Assembly (NCBI GenBank): GCA_934660965.1
Contig: CAKUIM010000005.1
Coordinates: 24,581-88,580 of the forward strand
DNA: 64,000 bases
Source of the DNA: an uncultured Oscillospiraceae bacterium
GTDB lineage: Bacteria > Bacillota > Clostridia > Oscillospirales > Oscillospiraceae
Direction of reading: 5' to 3'
A program made the position numbers and the translations under genes. Of the stretch, positions 58,563 through 64,000 are shown one piece after another. The notes below the pieces were generated by a model. That model searched no databases. It worked only from the letters and a program-made list of their open reading frames with translations, and was not told where the DNA came from. Positions within the stretch are counted from its first letter, which is position 1, and each line of letters starts with the position of its first letter.

Positions 58563-59816
58563 TTAATCCTCCCCCAGGTCCCAGTCCTCGGGAGAGAGAA
58601 TGGACTCATAGGAGGAAACGCTCTCCCAGCGCTGCTCCGTCTCCTTCCACTCCAAGGGGGTGTCCTGATAGATGCGCACCCGGCCGTACTCGTCGGTGAG
58701 CACCGCCGCCTCGCAGTAGACGCTGCCCTTTTCCATCGTGATGCCCGCCGGGCGGACGTAGAAGTCCATCAGGCGCAGCTCGCCGTCGACATTAATTTTC
58801 CGCTGCTCCTCCCCGTACCAGACCACCAGCTTCCGGTCCCGGAACAGTCCCACCCGGACGCTGGCAGCTGCAGCCTTCCCGGGCACATCGTCAAAGCTGT
58901 TCTCCTCCAGCATGGTCTCCGCAAGCCACGCACCCGTCGGCAGCTCCTTCTCATCGGCGTCAAACCAGAGATTGCCGGAGAACCACAGGTCGGGGAAGCT
59001 GCTGTCATAGAGGGAGGAATAGACGTCCAGCCGCTGGGTCTCCCGCTTGTCGCCGGTGACGAACACCACCGAGAGGGTGATGCTGTTGCGCAGCGGGCAG
59101 ACAAGCCGGGCGGAAAACTCCTGCCCCTCGCCCAGCTCGCCGGGGATCTCCACGACCTGGCCATCACAGTCCGCCTGGAAGAGGGCGCTCATCCCCTCGG
59201 TATAGGTGCGGGGCACCGCCCGCAGGGAAAAAACAGCCGTATCCTCCCCCGGGCGCACCTCCAGCAGCTTGGCCTCGTAGTCGGCGGTGAGGTCGTTCTG
59301 GCTTTTGAGAATTTCCTCCACCCGGTTGGCGATGGAGCCGATCTGGCCGTTCACATTGCTGTCGATGCGGCTGATGGAGTTCTGAAGGCTCTGATAGTCC
59401 CGGGTCACCCGGTCAAGGCGGAAAAAGATGCTGACAAGGGCCGCGGCCACCGCGATGAGCGCCAGCGCCGCCAACCCCGTCCGCCCCCTCCGGGGCCGGG
59501 CCGGGGCGGCCTTGGGGGCCGCGGCCAGGTAGCGCCCCACGATTTCCTCCACCATGCGCAGCTGCTCCCCGGTGAGCTCGCCGCTCTCCGGCGCGCCGCC
59601 GTCTGTGCCCTCCGGCGCGTCCTCCACCCCCAGCAGCCACCCCACCGGCACCGAGAAAATCCGGCTCAGGGCCACCAGCTTCTCCACCTCCGGCAGGGCG
59701 GCGTCCGACTCCCACTTATAAATGGCCTGACGTGACACGCCAAGCTGCTCCCCCAGGCTCTCCTGGGACAGTCCCAGCTCTTTTCGTTTCTGCGCGATGC
59801 GCTGACCCACGGTCAT
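58563..59816 (-). CDS. Membrane-anchored XRE-type regulator with extracytoplasmic domain
   Basis: A 417-aa protein. Residues 3-60 form an HTH_3 domain (IAQKRKELGLSQESLGEQLGVSRQAIYKWE). A linker follows, then one membrane helix (about 112-132, GLAALALIAVAAALVSIFF), a short coiled coil (SLQNSISRIDSNVNGQI) and about 250 residues outside that I do not recognise. This is a one-component signalling layout: outside sensing, inside DNA binding. Ligand and targets are unknown. ATG 59816 follows AAAGGAG. Confidence 0.8.
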   Translation of the reverse strand: MTVGQRIAQKRKELGLSQESLGEQLGVSRQAIYKWESDAALPEVEKLVALSRIFSVPVGWLLGVEDAPEGTDGGAPESGELTGEQLRMVEEIVGRYLAAAPKAAPARPRRGRTGLAALALIAVAAALVSIFFRLDRVTRDYQSLQNSISRIDSNVNGQIGSIANRVEEILKSQNDLTADYEAKLLEVRPGEDTAVFSLRAVPRTYTEGMSALFQADCDGQVVEIPGELGEGQEFSARLVCPLRNSITLSVVFVTGDKRETQRLDVYSSLYDSSFPDLWFSGNLWFDADEKELPTGAWLAETMLEENSFDDVPGKAAAASVRVGLFRDRKLVVWYGEEQRKINVDGELRLMDFYVRPAGITMEKGSVYCEAAVLTDEYGRVRIYQDTPLEWKETEQRWESVSSYESILSPEDWDLGED

Positions 59817-59952
59817 AGGGATCACTCTCCTTTGGCCCACCATAGCATGTGTTTCGCTGCGCGCTCCACCAACCCAGGGTTATTTTTTGTCAACCTGCGG
59901 TTTACATCCGCCCAAAATATCCGGATTTTGCCGGGCCGGGCGGATCCTTATG

Positions 59953-59980
59953 AAAAAAGAGGCGGGTCGCCCCGCCCCTC
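59953..59980 (-). terminator. Terminator of the fumarase beta operon
   Basis: Minus strand GAGGGGCGGG / CCCGCCTC followed by TTTTTT (59953-59958), just after the stop codon. Confidence 0.8.
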
Positions 59981-59985
59981 TCGAT

Positions 59986-60540
59986 TCAGTCCTCCCGATA
60001 CTGCGCCGGGCCCAGCCGGAAGAGGTCGCCCCCCCGGCTGTCGATGGCCACGGTCAGGGGCAGGTCCTCCACCTCCATGCGCTTGACCGACTCGCACCCC
60101 AGGTCGTCAAAGGCGATGACCCGGGCGCTGCGGATGCACCGGGCGATGAGGGCCCCCGCCCCGCCCACGGCGGCAAAGTAGCACGCGCCGTTGCGCACGA
60201 TGGCGTCCACCACCTCGCTCGCGCGGCCCCCCTTCCCGATCATGGCGGCAAGGCCCAGGTCCAGAAGCCGGGGGGCAAAGGCGTCCATCCGCCCGGCGGT
60301 GGTGGGCCCGCAGGCGCCCACCGCCATGCCCTGCTGGCCCGGCGTGGGCCCGGCGTAGTAGATGACTGCCCCACGCAGCTCGAAGGGCAGGGGCCGCCCC
60401 TGGTCGAGAAGCTCAAAGATGCGCTTGTGGGCGGCGTCCCGGGCGGTGTAGATGGTGCCCGAGAGCAGCACCCGGTCCCCAGCGCGCAGCTGGGCGATGG
60501 CCCCGGGCAGCTGCGCGGTATCAAGGCGCAGCCCGCTCAT
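59986..60540 (-). CDS. Fe-S class I fumarate hydratase / tartrate dehydratase beta subunit
   Basis: A 184-aa beta subunit: GDRVLLSGTIYTARDAAHKRIFELL, AVIYYAGPTPG, AVGACGPTTAGRMDAF, AMIGKGG and YFAAVGGAGALIARCI. In two-subunit enzymes this chain completes the active site of the Fe-S alpha subunit and interconverts fumarate and malate. No alpha subunit is next to it; upstream is a coiled-coil gene that overlaps its start by 4 nt (ATGA). The alpha subunit must be elsewhere if this is functional. Confidence 0.88.
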   Translation of the reverse strand: MSGLRLDTAQLPGAIAQLRAGDRVLLSGTIYTARDAAHKRIFELLDQGRPLPFELRGAVIYYAGPTPGQQGMAVGACGPTTAGRMDAFAPRLLDLGLAAMIGKGGRASEVVDAIVRNGACYFAAVGGAGALIARCIRSARVIAFDDLGCESVKRMEVEDLPLTVAIDSRGGDLFRLGPAQYRED

Positions 60541-61166
60541 GCAAGGCCACCCCGCTCCTTGAGGGCCGCTGCCCGCTCGCCGCAGGCGCGGATGTCCTCC
60601 GCCATGCTCTGGGCGGCGCGCAGCTTGTCCCCCAGGGGCGAGAGGGCGGCGCACAGCCCCTCATACTCCCCCAGTACCCCGGAGAGCCATTCCCCGGTCT
60701 CGCCGCGCAGGGCGTCCGCCTGGGCCCGGGCCTCCTCCACGGTGGCCTGGGCCTTACGGTGAGCGTCCAGCTCCACGGTGGCTACCCGGTCCTTGAGCTG
60801 CTCGTATTTCTCGGCCATGGGGGCAAGCTCCGCCACCTTGCCGCGCAGCCCCTCCAGCTCGGCGCGCTCGGCGGCCAGCTGCTCCTCCGCCTCGGCAAGC
60901 TCCCCCCGCACCCGGGTGAGGGCGGCAGTGGATTCCTCCAGCGAGGCCCGCACCCGGGCCTCCTCCGCCGCGGCGCTGCCCTTCTCGTCCCGGGCGCCGG
61001 ACAGGGCGTCCTCCAGCTGGGCGCGCGCGCGCTCCGCCTCCTCCAGGCGCTGCTCCAGCCGGGCAAGCTGGGCGCGGTGGGCGGCGTCGGACGTCTCGAT
61101 ATATTTGAGTACGTCCCGGCGGTTAAAGCCGCCCAAAGATGTGCGGAACCGGTGCAAAGCTTCCAT
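60537..61166 (-). CDS. DivIVA-like coiled-coil protein
   Basis: A 209-aa protein: an N-terminal FRTSLGGFNRRDVLKYIE motif (the FxxxxxGFNRxDVxxYI start common to Clostridia DivIVA-like proteins), then a long Glu/Ala/Leu/Arg-rich coiled coil (about residues 25-165). DivIVA-type proteins mark curved membranes and organise division or polar growth. The role here is inferred from the motif only. ATG 61166 was chosen over 61172 for spacing to AAAGG. Confidence 0.65.
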   Translation of the reverse strand: MEALHRFRTSLGGFNRRDVLKYIETSDAAHRAQLARLEQRLEEAERARAQLEDALSGARDEKGSAAAEEARVRASLEESTAALTRVRGELAEAEEQLAAERAELEGLRGKVAELAPMAEKYEQLKDRVATVELDAHRKAQATVEEARAQADALRGETGEWLSGVLGEYEGLCAALSPLGDKLRAAQSMAEDIRACGERAAALKERGGLA

Positions 61167-61224
61167 ACCCATCACCTTTCTGTCTCTTGCGGTGTTTTCC
61201 CCAGTCTATCACAGTTCCCCTGCG

Positions 61225-62070
61225 TTAGCAATCCTTTTCCGGCGTGAGCAGCCCCAGCAGCGGCTCCAGGTCCACCCCCTCCCGGGGGGGCGCGCCCAGC
61301 GCGAGGGTGTGCTCCACGCAGCGCGCGGCAAAAGCGGCGGCCCGCCCTGCGGCCGCCTCCAGCGGGGCCCCGCGTACCAGCGCGCCGGTGAACACCGCGG
61401 CGAAAATATCCCCGGTGCCGTGGCATTGCCCCGGCGCCTGCCGCTCCATGACAAAATAGCGCCGGCCGTCCCCCTGGCAGCAGGCCGCGCCCAGAAGCCC
61501 CGGCCCGGCGGACACCCCGGTGAGCACCACGGCGCAGCCGAGGGCCCGGTGCAGTTCCCCGGCCAGGGCAAGGCAGCCCTCGCCGCTCTCCGGCTGCTCT
61601 GCCGGGTCCCGCCCCAGCAGCAGCGCCGCCTCGGTGAGGTTGGGCGTGATGACGTCCGCGCGGCGGCAAAGCTCAGCCATGGCCGGGCACAGCTCCTGCG
61701 GGCAAACGGCGTAGCGCCGCCCATGGTCCCCCATTACCGGGTCTGCCACCACCACTCCGCCGGGGGCCTTGAGGGTCTTTGCGGCGCGGATGCACAGCTC
61801 CGCCTGGTCAAGGCTGAACAGAAGGCCGGTGTACACTCCGTCAAAGCGCAGCCCCAGCGTCTCATAGTGGGCGATGGTGCCGGAGAGCTGCTCCGTCATG
61901 TCCCACGTCTGATAGCCGTCAAAGCCGGCGGGGTGGGTGGAGAGGTAGGCCGTGGGCATCGGGCAGCACTGCACCCCCATGGCGGACAAAACCGGGCCTG
62001 CCACCGCCAGCGAGCAGCGGCCAAAGCCGGTAAGATCGTGGATCGCGGCCACCCGCGGCGTCTTTTTCAT
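61225..62070 (-). CDS. pdxY: Pyridoxamine/pyridoxal kinase
   Basis: A 281-aa ribokinase-like kinase: AAIHDLTGFGRCSLAVAGPVLSAMG, YTGLLFSLDQ, VVADPVMGDHGRRY, DVITPNLTEAALLLG and CHGTGDIFAAVFTGAL with the catalytic Asp. It makes PLP/PMP from vitamers by salvage. GGGGAGGGG precedes ATG 62070. Confidence 0.93.
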   Translation of the reverse strand: MKKTPRVAAIHDLTGFGRCSLAVAGPVLSAMGVQCCPMPTAYLSTHPAGFDGYQTWDMTEQLSGTIAHYETLGLRFDGVYTGLLFSLDQAELCIRAAKTLKAPGGVVVADPVMGDHGRRYAVCPQELCPAMAELCRRADVITPNLTEAALLLGRDPAEQPESGEGCLALAGELHRALGCAVVLTGVSAGPGLLGAACCQGDGRRYFVMERQAPGQCHGTGDIFAAVFTGALVRGAPLEAAAGRAAAFAARCVEHTLALGAPPREGVDLEPLLGLLTPEKDC

Positions 62071-62184
62071 GTTGCCCCTCCCCCTGCCGCCCCGCTGCGG
62101 CGCGCATATCTGCCGCTATTATACCGACTTTTCTCCCCCTGTGCAACCCGGAAGGACCCGCTTGCGCAGGGCGGAAATTTCCCC

Positions 62185-62213
62185 TTCCGTTTCCCCCGCC
62201 GGTGTGGTATAAT
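62185..62213 (+). promoter_or_regulatory. Promoter of tRNA-Leu
   Basis: TTCCGT (62185-62190, weak -35), 17-nt spacer, TATAAT (62208-62213), about 50 nt before the tRNA. Confidence 0.6.
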
Positions 62214-62263
62214 GATATGCAGCTTCTTCGCACAGCCCCCGCTTGCCCGGAACAGCAAAATAT

Positions 62264-62347
62264 GCGCCTGTGATGGAATTGGTAGACATGCGAGATTTAG
62301 GTTCTCGTGCTTTCAGCGTGTGGGTTCGAGTCCCTTCAGGCGCACCA
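62264..62347 (+). tRNA. tRNA-Leu (anticodon TAG)
   Basis: 84 nt including encoded CCA. Acceptor GCGCCTG / CAGGCGC, D-arm with TGGTAGA, anticodon stem CGAGA/TCTCG with loop TTTAGGT (anticodon TAG), a long variable arm, and GGTTCGAGTCC T-loop. All arms pair. Confidence 0.97.
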
Positions 62348-62348
62348 C

Positions 62349-62385
62349 GTCGGAGCAAGCTTCCTATCGCTTGCTCCGACTTTTT
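62349..62385 (+). terminator. Terminator of tRNA-Leu
   Basis: GTCGGAGCAAGC (62349-62360) / GCTTGCTCCGAC (62369-62380) followed by five T. Confidence 0.92.
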
Positions 62386-62513
62386 CAAAAAGTCAGAGCG
62401 CACTCATTTCGCTGCTTCTCCTTCCCAAATCGAACCCGCTCCGCTGGGCTTCGATTTGGTGGGACGTGATCGGCGGGCAGTGCATCTTTTTCGTCAACAC
62501 AGTGCAAACCAAT

Positions 62514-62558
62514 ATAATCCGAACCAAATCTTCTTAATCGGAGATGGGTTCGGATTAT
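62514..62558 (-). terminator. Hairpin ending the DUF3847 remnant
   Basis: Perfect 12-bp stem ATAATCCGAACC (62514-62525) / GGTTCGGATTAT (62547-62558), overlapping the stop codon of the remnant. A second inverted repeat, CCAAATCGAA / TTCGATTTGG, lies nearby at about 62427-62461. No gene is seen in 62386-62513. Confidence 0.6.
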
Positions 62559-62746
62559 TTGTTTTCTTTGAGAAGTTCGAGGATACGCATTTCAGAAACG
62601 GCCTGGTAAAGCGTCCCGAATCCAAGCCAAGAGGGCCAAGAAAACCAAAGATATAGCGGTGTATCTGTATGCTGTTCCTGCGCAAGCTGCGTCTCTGCTC
62701 GTTCCTTTTCGGTTCGAAGCTGGTCAAGGGTTTTCGGTTTTGTCAT
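62555..62746 (-). pseudogene. Truncated DUF3847-type protein of a conjugative element
   Basis: 63 codons. The start MTKPKTLDQLRTEKERAETQ with AAGGAGG upstream is, as I recall, the N-terminus of the DUF3847 coiled-coil protein found beside mobilisation genes in Firmicutes conjugative elements. After about residue 26 the sequence departs into an unrelated stretch (YLWFSWPSWLGFGTLYQAVSE) and stops. The full protein is about 100 aa, so this is a deletion remnant. Confidence 0.6.
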
Positions 62747-62778
62747 TGTGATTGACCTCCTTTTTGGATTTTGGGGAT

Positions 62779-62826
62779 AAAAAAAGACCGCCGACTTTGT
62801 ACGCACACGGCGCAGGTCAACGGTCT
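62779..62826 (-). terminator. Terminator of the zinc-ribbon gene
   Basis: Minus strand AGACCG / CGGTCT followed by seven T (62779-62785), with additional inner pairing. 62827-62883 holds nothing recognisable. Confidence 0.7.
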
Positions 62827-62883
62827 GATTTTCGGTATTCAGTTGTTATGTTCTGTTAGACAAAAACGGAATTGGATTACTTA

Positions 62884-63108
62884 TTATTCGACCTCTGCCG
62901 AGTAATCAACAACTACCTTTTTACATTCAGCGCAATGGTAAGCGGTGCAAGTAGGTCTTGTCCAATTATGAGAACTCAATACGATTTCTTCATTACCTGC
63001 TGTGTCTGGAATAAACCAGTTCTTATGTGCTTTAGTAGTAAAGAAAATCTGACGAGCACTCTGGACTATACCACTTGTCATTTCTTTACCACAACAAGGA
63101 CATTTCAT
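62884..63108 (-). CDS. Small zinc-ribbon protein (PF20097/DUF6487-like)
   Basis: A 74-aa protein with two Cys pairs: MKCPCCGKEM at the N-terminus and YHCAECKKVVVDYS at the C-terminus, flanking GIVQSARQIFFTTKAHKNWFIP. This is a stand-alone zinc-ribbon fold frequent in Clostridia, of unknown function. GAGGAG precedes ATG 63108. AT-rich codon use differs from the neighbouring chromosome. Confidence 0.7.
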   Translation of the reverse strand: MKCPCCGKEMTSGIVQSARQIFFTTKAHKNWFIPDTAGNEEIVLSSHNWTRPTCTAYHCAECKKVVVDYSAEVE

Positions 63109-63115
63109 ACAATCA

Positions 63116-63406
63116 CACTCCTCTGTCAAATTCAGTTTTTCGTTTTCAAACTTGCTGGCGGTGAACGGTTTGTCAAAACCGTTTGCGGACGGCAAGTCCA
63201 CAAGGGATAGACGCGCAAGCGTCGTAAGGGAGTGTAGCTCCCTTGACGGAACGAAGTGACGCAACATTCTCGGTCTGGCAGTTTTTTCTCTGCCGACCGG
63301 GAATGAAGCTCCGCAGGACGCACGATACTCTCGACAGGAGAGTATAGAAGTGCGCCCTTTAGTTCCTAAAGGGATTTTATCAGTTCGACAAACCGGAAGT
63401 TGTCAA
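63116..63406 (-). other. Hairpin-rich untranslated region
   Basis: Between the zinc-ribbon gene and the membrane protein gene. Contains stems CGCAC-ATACTCTC / GAGAGTAT-GTGCG (63321-63353), CCCTTTAG / CTAAAGGG (about 63356-63374) and AAGGGAG / CTCCCTT (about 63228-63245). A minus-strand TTGACA (63401-63406) could start it, but the TAAAAT at 63374-63379 is 21 nt away. It may be a structured leader or small RNA. Confidence 0.4.
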
Positions 63407-63410
63407 GCAA

Positions 63411-63878
63411 CTAAAAAGATTTCTTCCTCTTTTCCAAACAAATTCCAACGAAAAAAACAATCATCATGTAAATAAGCGCTATCATTTGCATGGCAACCAT
63501 CGTGGCTCTGCCCGCATAATTCGGTTGGCTTTCCACCAACCTTGCAATTCCTCCAAATAAGTACAGAGGCGTTGCGGCGGAAAACATTTGCGAAAAAACG
63601 GCCAATGTTGTGTTCCTCGTTTCATCTGTTTCCAGCAGAAACTGCCAAAGGTAGACCAGTAATAAGCAAAACTCTACTATATGAGCGATCAATACAGCGG
63701 GAAGTGTTTTCCATTTGCGTGCATACTGTTTGCCTAAATAAATCCAAAAAAATGTTGTGCACAGAGGAAGTAGGTAGAATCCTGCCATACCGATTATCGG
63801 AACCATAATCAAGACATTCACTAAATATCCGACTATCACAGGAACAAGTGTTAGCAATATTAAAACGCTTTTTTTCAT
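63411..63878 (-). CDS. Small integral membrane protein of unknown function
   Basis: A 155-aa protein with four hydrophobic segments (VLILLTLVPVIVGYLVNVLI, GFYLLPLCTTFFWIYLG, VLIAHIVEFCLLLVYLW, MQMIALIYMMIVFFVG) and a basic C-terminus (EKRKKSF). I do not recognise the family. GGAGGGTG precedes ATG 63878. AT-rich composition, like the rest of this acquired segment. Confidence 0.65.
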   Translation of the reverse strand: MKKSVLILLTLVPVIVGYLVNVLIMVPIIGMAGFYLLPLCTTFFWIYLGKQYARKWKTLPAVLIAHIVEFCLLLVYLWQFLLETDETRNTTLAVFSQMFSAATPLYLFGGIARLVESQPNYAGRATMVAMQMIALIYMMIVFFVGICLEKRKKSF

Positions 63879-63927
63879 GTGGCACCCTCCTTCAAATTCC
63901 GATTTGTCGCTCAATTTTTGTATTCAA

Positions 63928-63933
63928 ATTATA
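63928..63933 (-). promoter_or_regulatory. Extended -10 promoter of the membrane protein gene
   Basis: Minus strand TGG-TATAAT: a perfect -10 with an extended TGn element; no good -35. 63934-64000 shows no gene. Confidence 0.5.
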
Positions 63934-64000
63934 CCATAAAACTTGTGAACAATTCTACCGCAACTTTGGACTATATGAGAAAAGTCCGAACAGTTTTCTG

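Noticed and set aside
1..64000. CRISPR arrays, prophage or replication origin
   Set aside because: No regularly spaced repeats, no phage structural or cas genes, no DnaA-box cluster found.

Overview
The window is high-GC DNA from a Gram-positive anaerobe. It has strong AGGAGG-type ribosome binding sites, sigma-A promoters, a T-box leader, an Rrf2 regulator, ETF-linked acyl-CoA dehydrogenases and ECF/SSS transporters. Gene content and codon use fit a gut-type Clostridia of the order Oscillospirales (Flavonifractor/Lawsonibacter/Pseudoflavonifractor-like). That placement is inference; no rRNA is present. The last 1.6 kb (about 62.4-64.0 kb) is clearly more AT-rich and looks acquired.

Layout. 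(1) 1-10.4 kb: a CoA-linked catabolic or respiratory cluster. A divergent FixA-like ETF beta subunit faces two CaiB/BaiF CoA-transferases, a metallo-hydrolase, a CaiD-like crotonase, a CaiA-like acyl-CoA reductase, a second acyl-CoA dehydrogenase, a small membrane protein plus sodium:solute symporter, and an MFS carrier. It resembles enteric cai/fix carnitine reduction with a different transporter. (2) 10.6-14.1 kb: PLP C-S lyase/aminotransferase, M20 amidohydrolase and alpha/beta hydrolase, closed by a terminator. (3) 23.1 down to 14.3 kb, minus strand: a peptide-type ABC importer (oppABCDF) followed by a tandem EthD-like protein and an Fe-S flavoenzyme of the dienoyl-CoA reductase family. 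(4) 23.5-34.0 kb: ychF, malic enzyme, a two-gene DNA-repair operon with LexA-like boxes, truA-queT, thrS under a T-box, proBA. (5) 34.2-40.0 kb: trmL and glycolytic pgk-tpiA-gpmI-eno, with a duplicated pgk 3' end. (6) 40.1-48.8 kb: envelope proteins, an Rrf2 regulator, AI-2E-type permease, polar amino acid ABC transporter, hotdog thioesterase, polysaccharide deacetylase, cinA. (7) 49.0-57.2 kb: a complete aromatic amino acid operon, aroF-aroB-aroA-aroC-(gamma carbonic anhydrase)-pheA-aroK-aroQE, preceded by a leader peptide rich in Phe/Tyr/Trp and a terminator. (8) 57.3-62.4 kb: thiI, a membrane-anchored XRE regulator, a fumarase beta subunit, a coiled-coil protein, pyridoxamine kinase, tRNA-Leu. 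(9) 62.5-64 kb: remnant of a conjugative-type element next to the tRNA.

Most notable: a trp-style, ribosome-mediated attenuator that appears to control the whole shikimate/Phe operon; a type II dehydroquinase-shikimate dehydrogenase fusion; a thrS T-box whose antiterminator loop is about 130 nt; and a CoA-transferase pair in which one partner has lost the catalytic aspartate. All family assignments are by reading motifs and from memory of family sequences; no database search was run.
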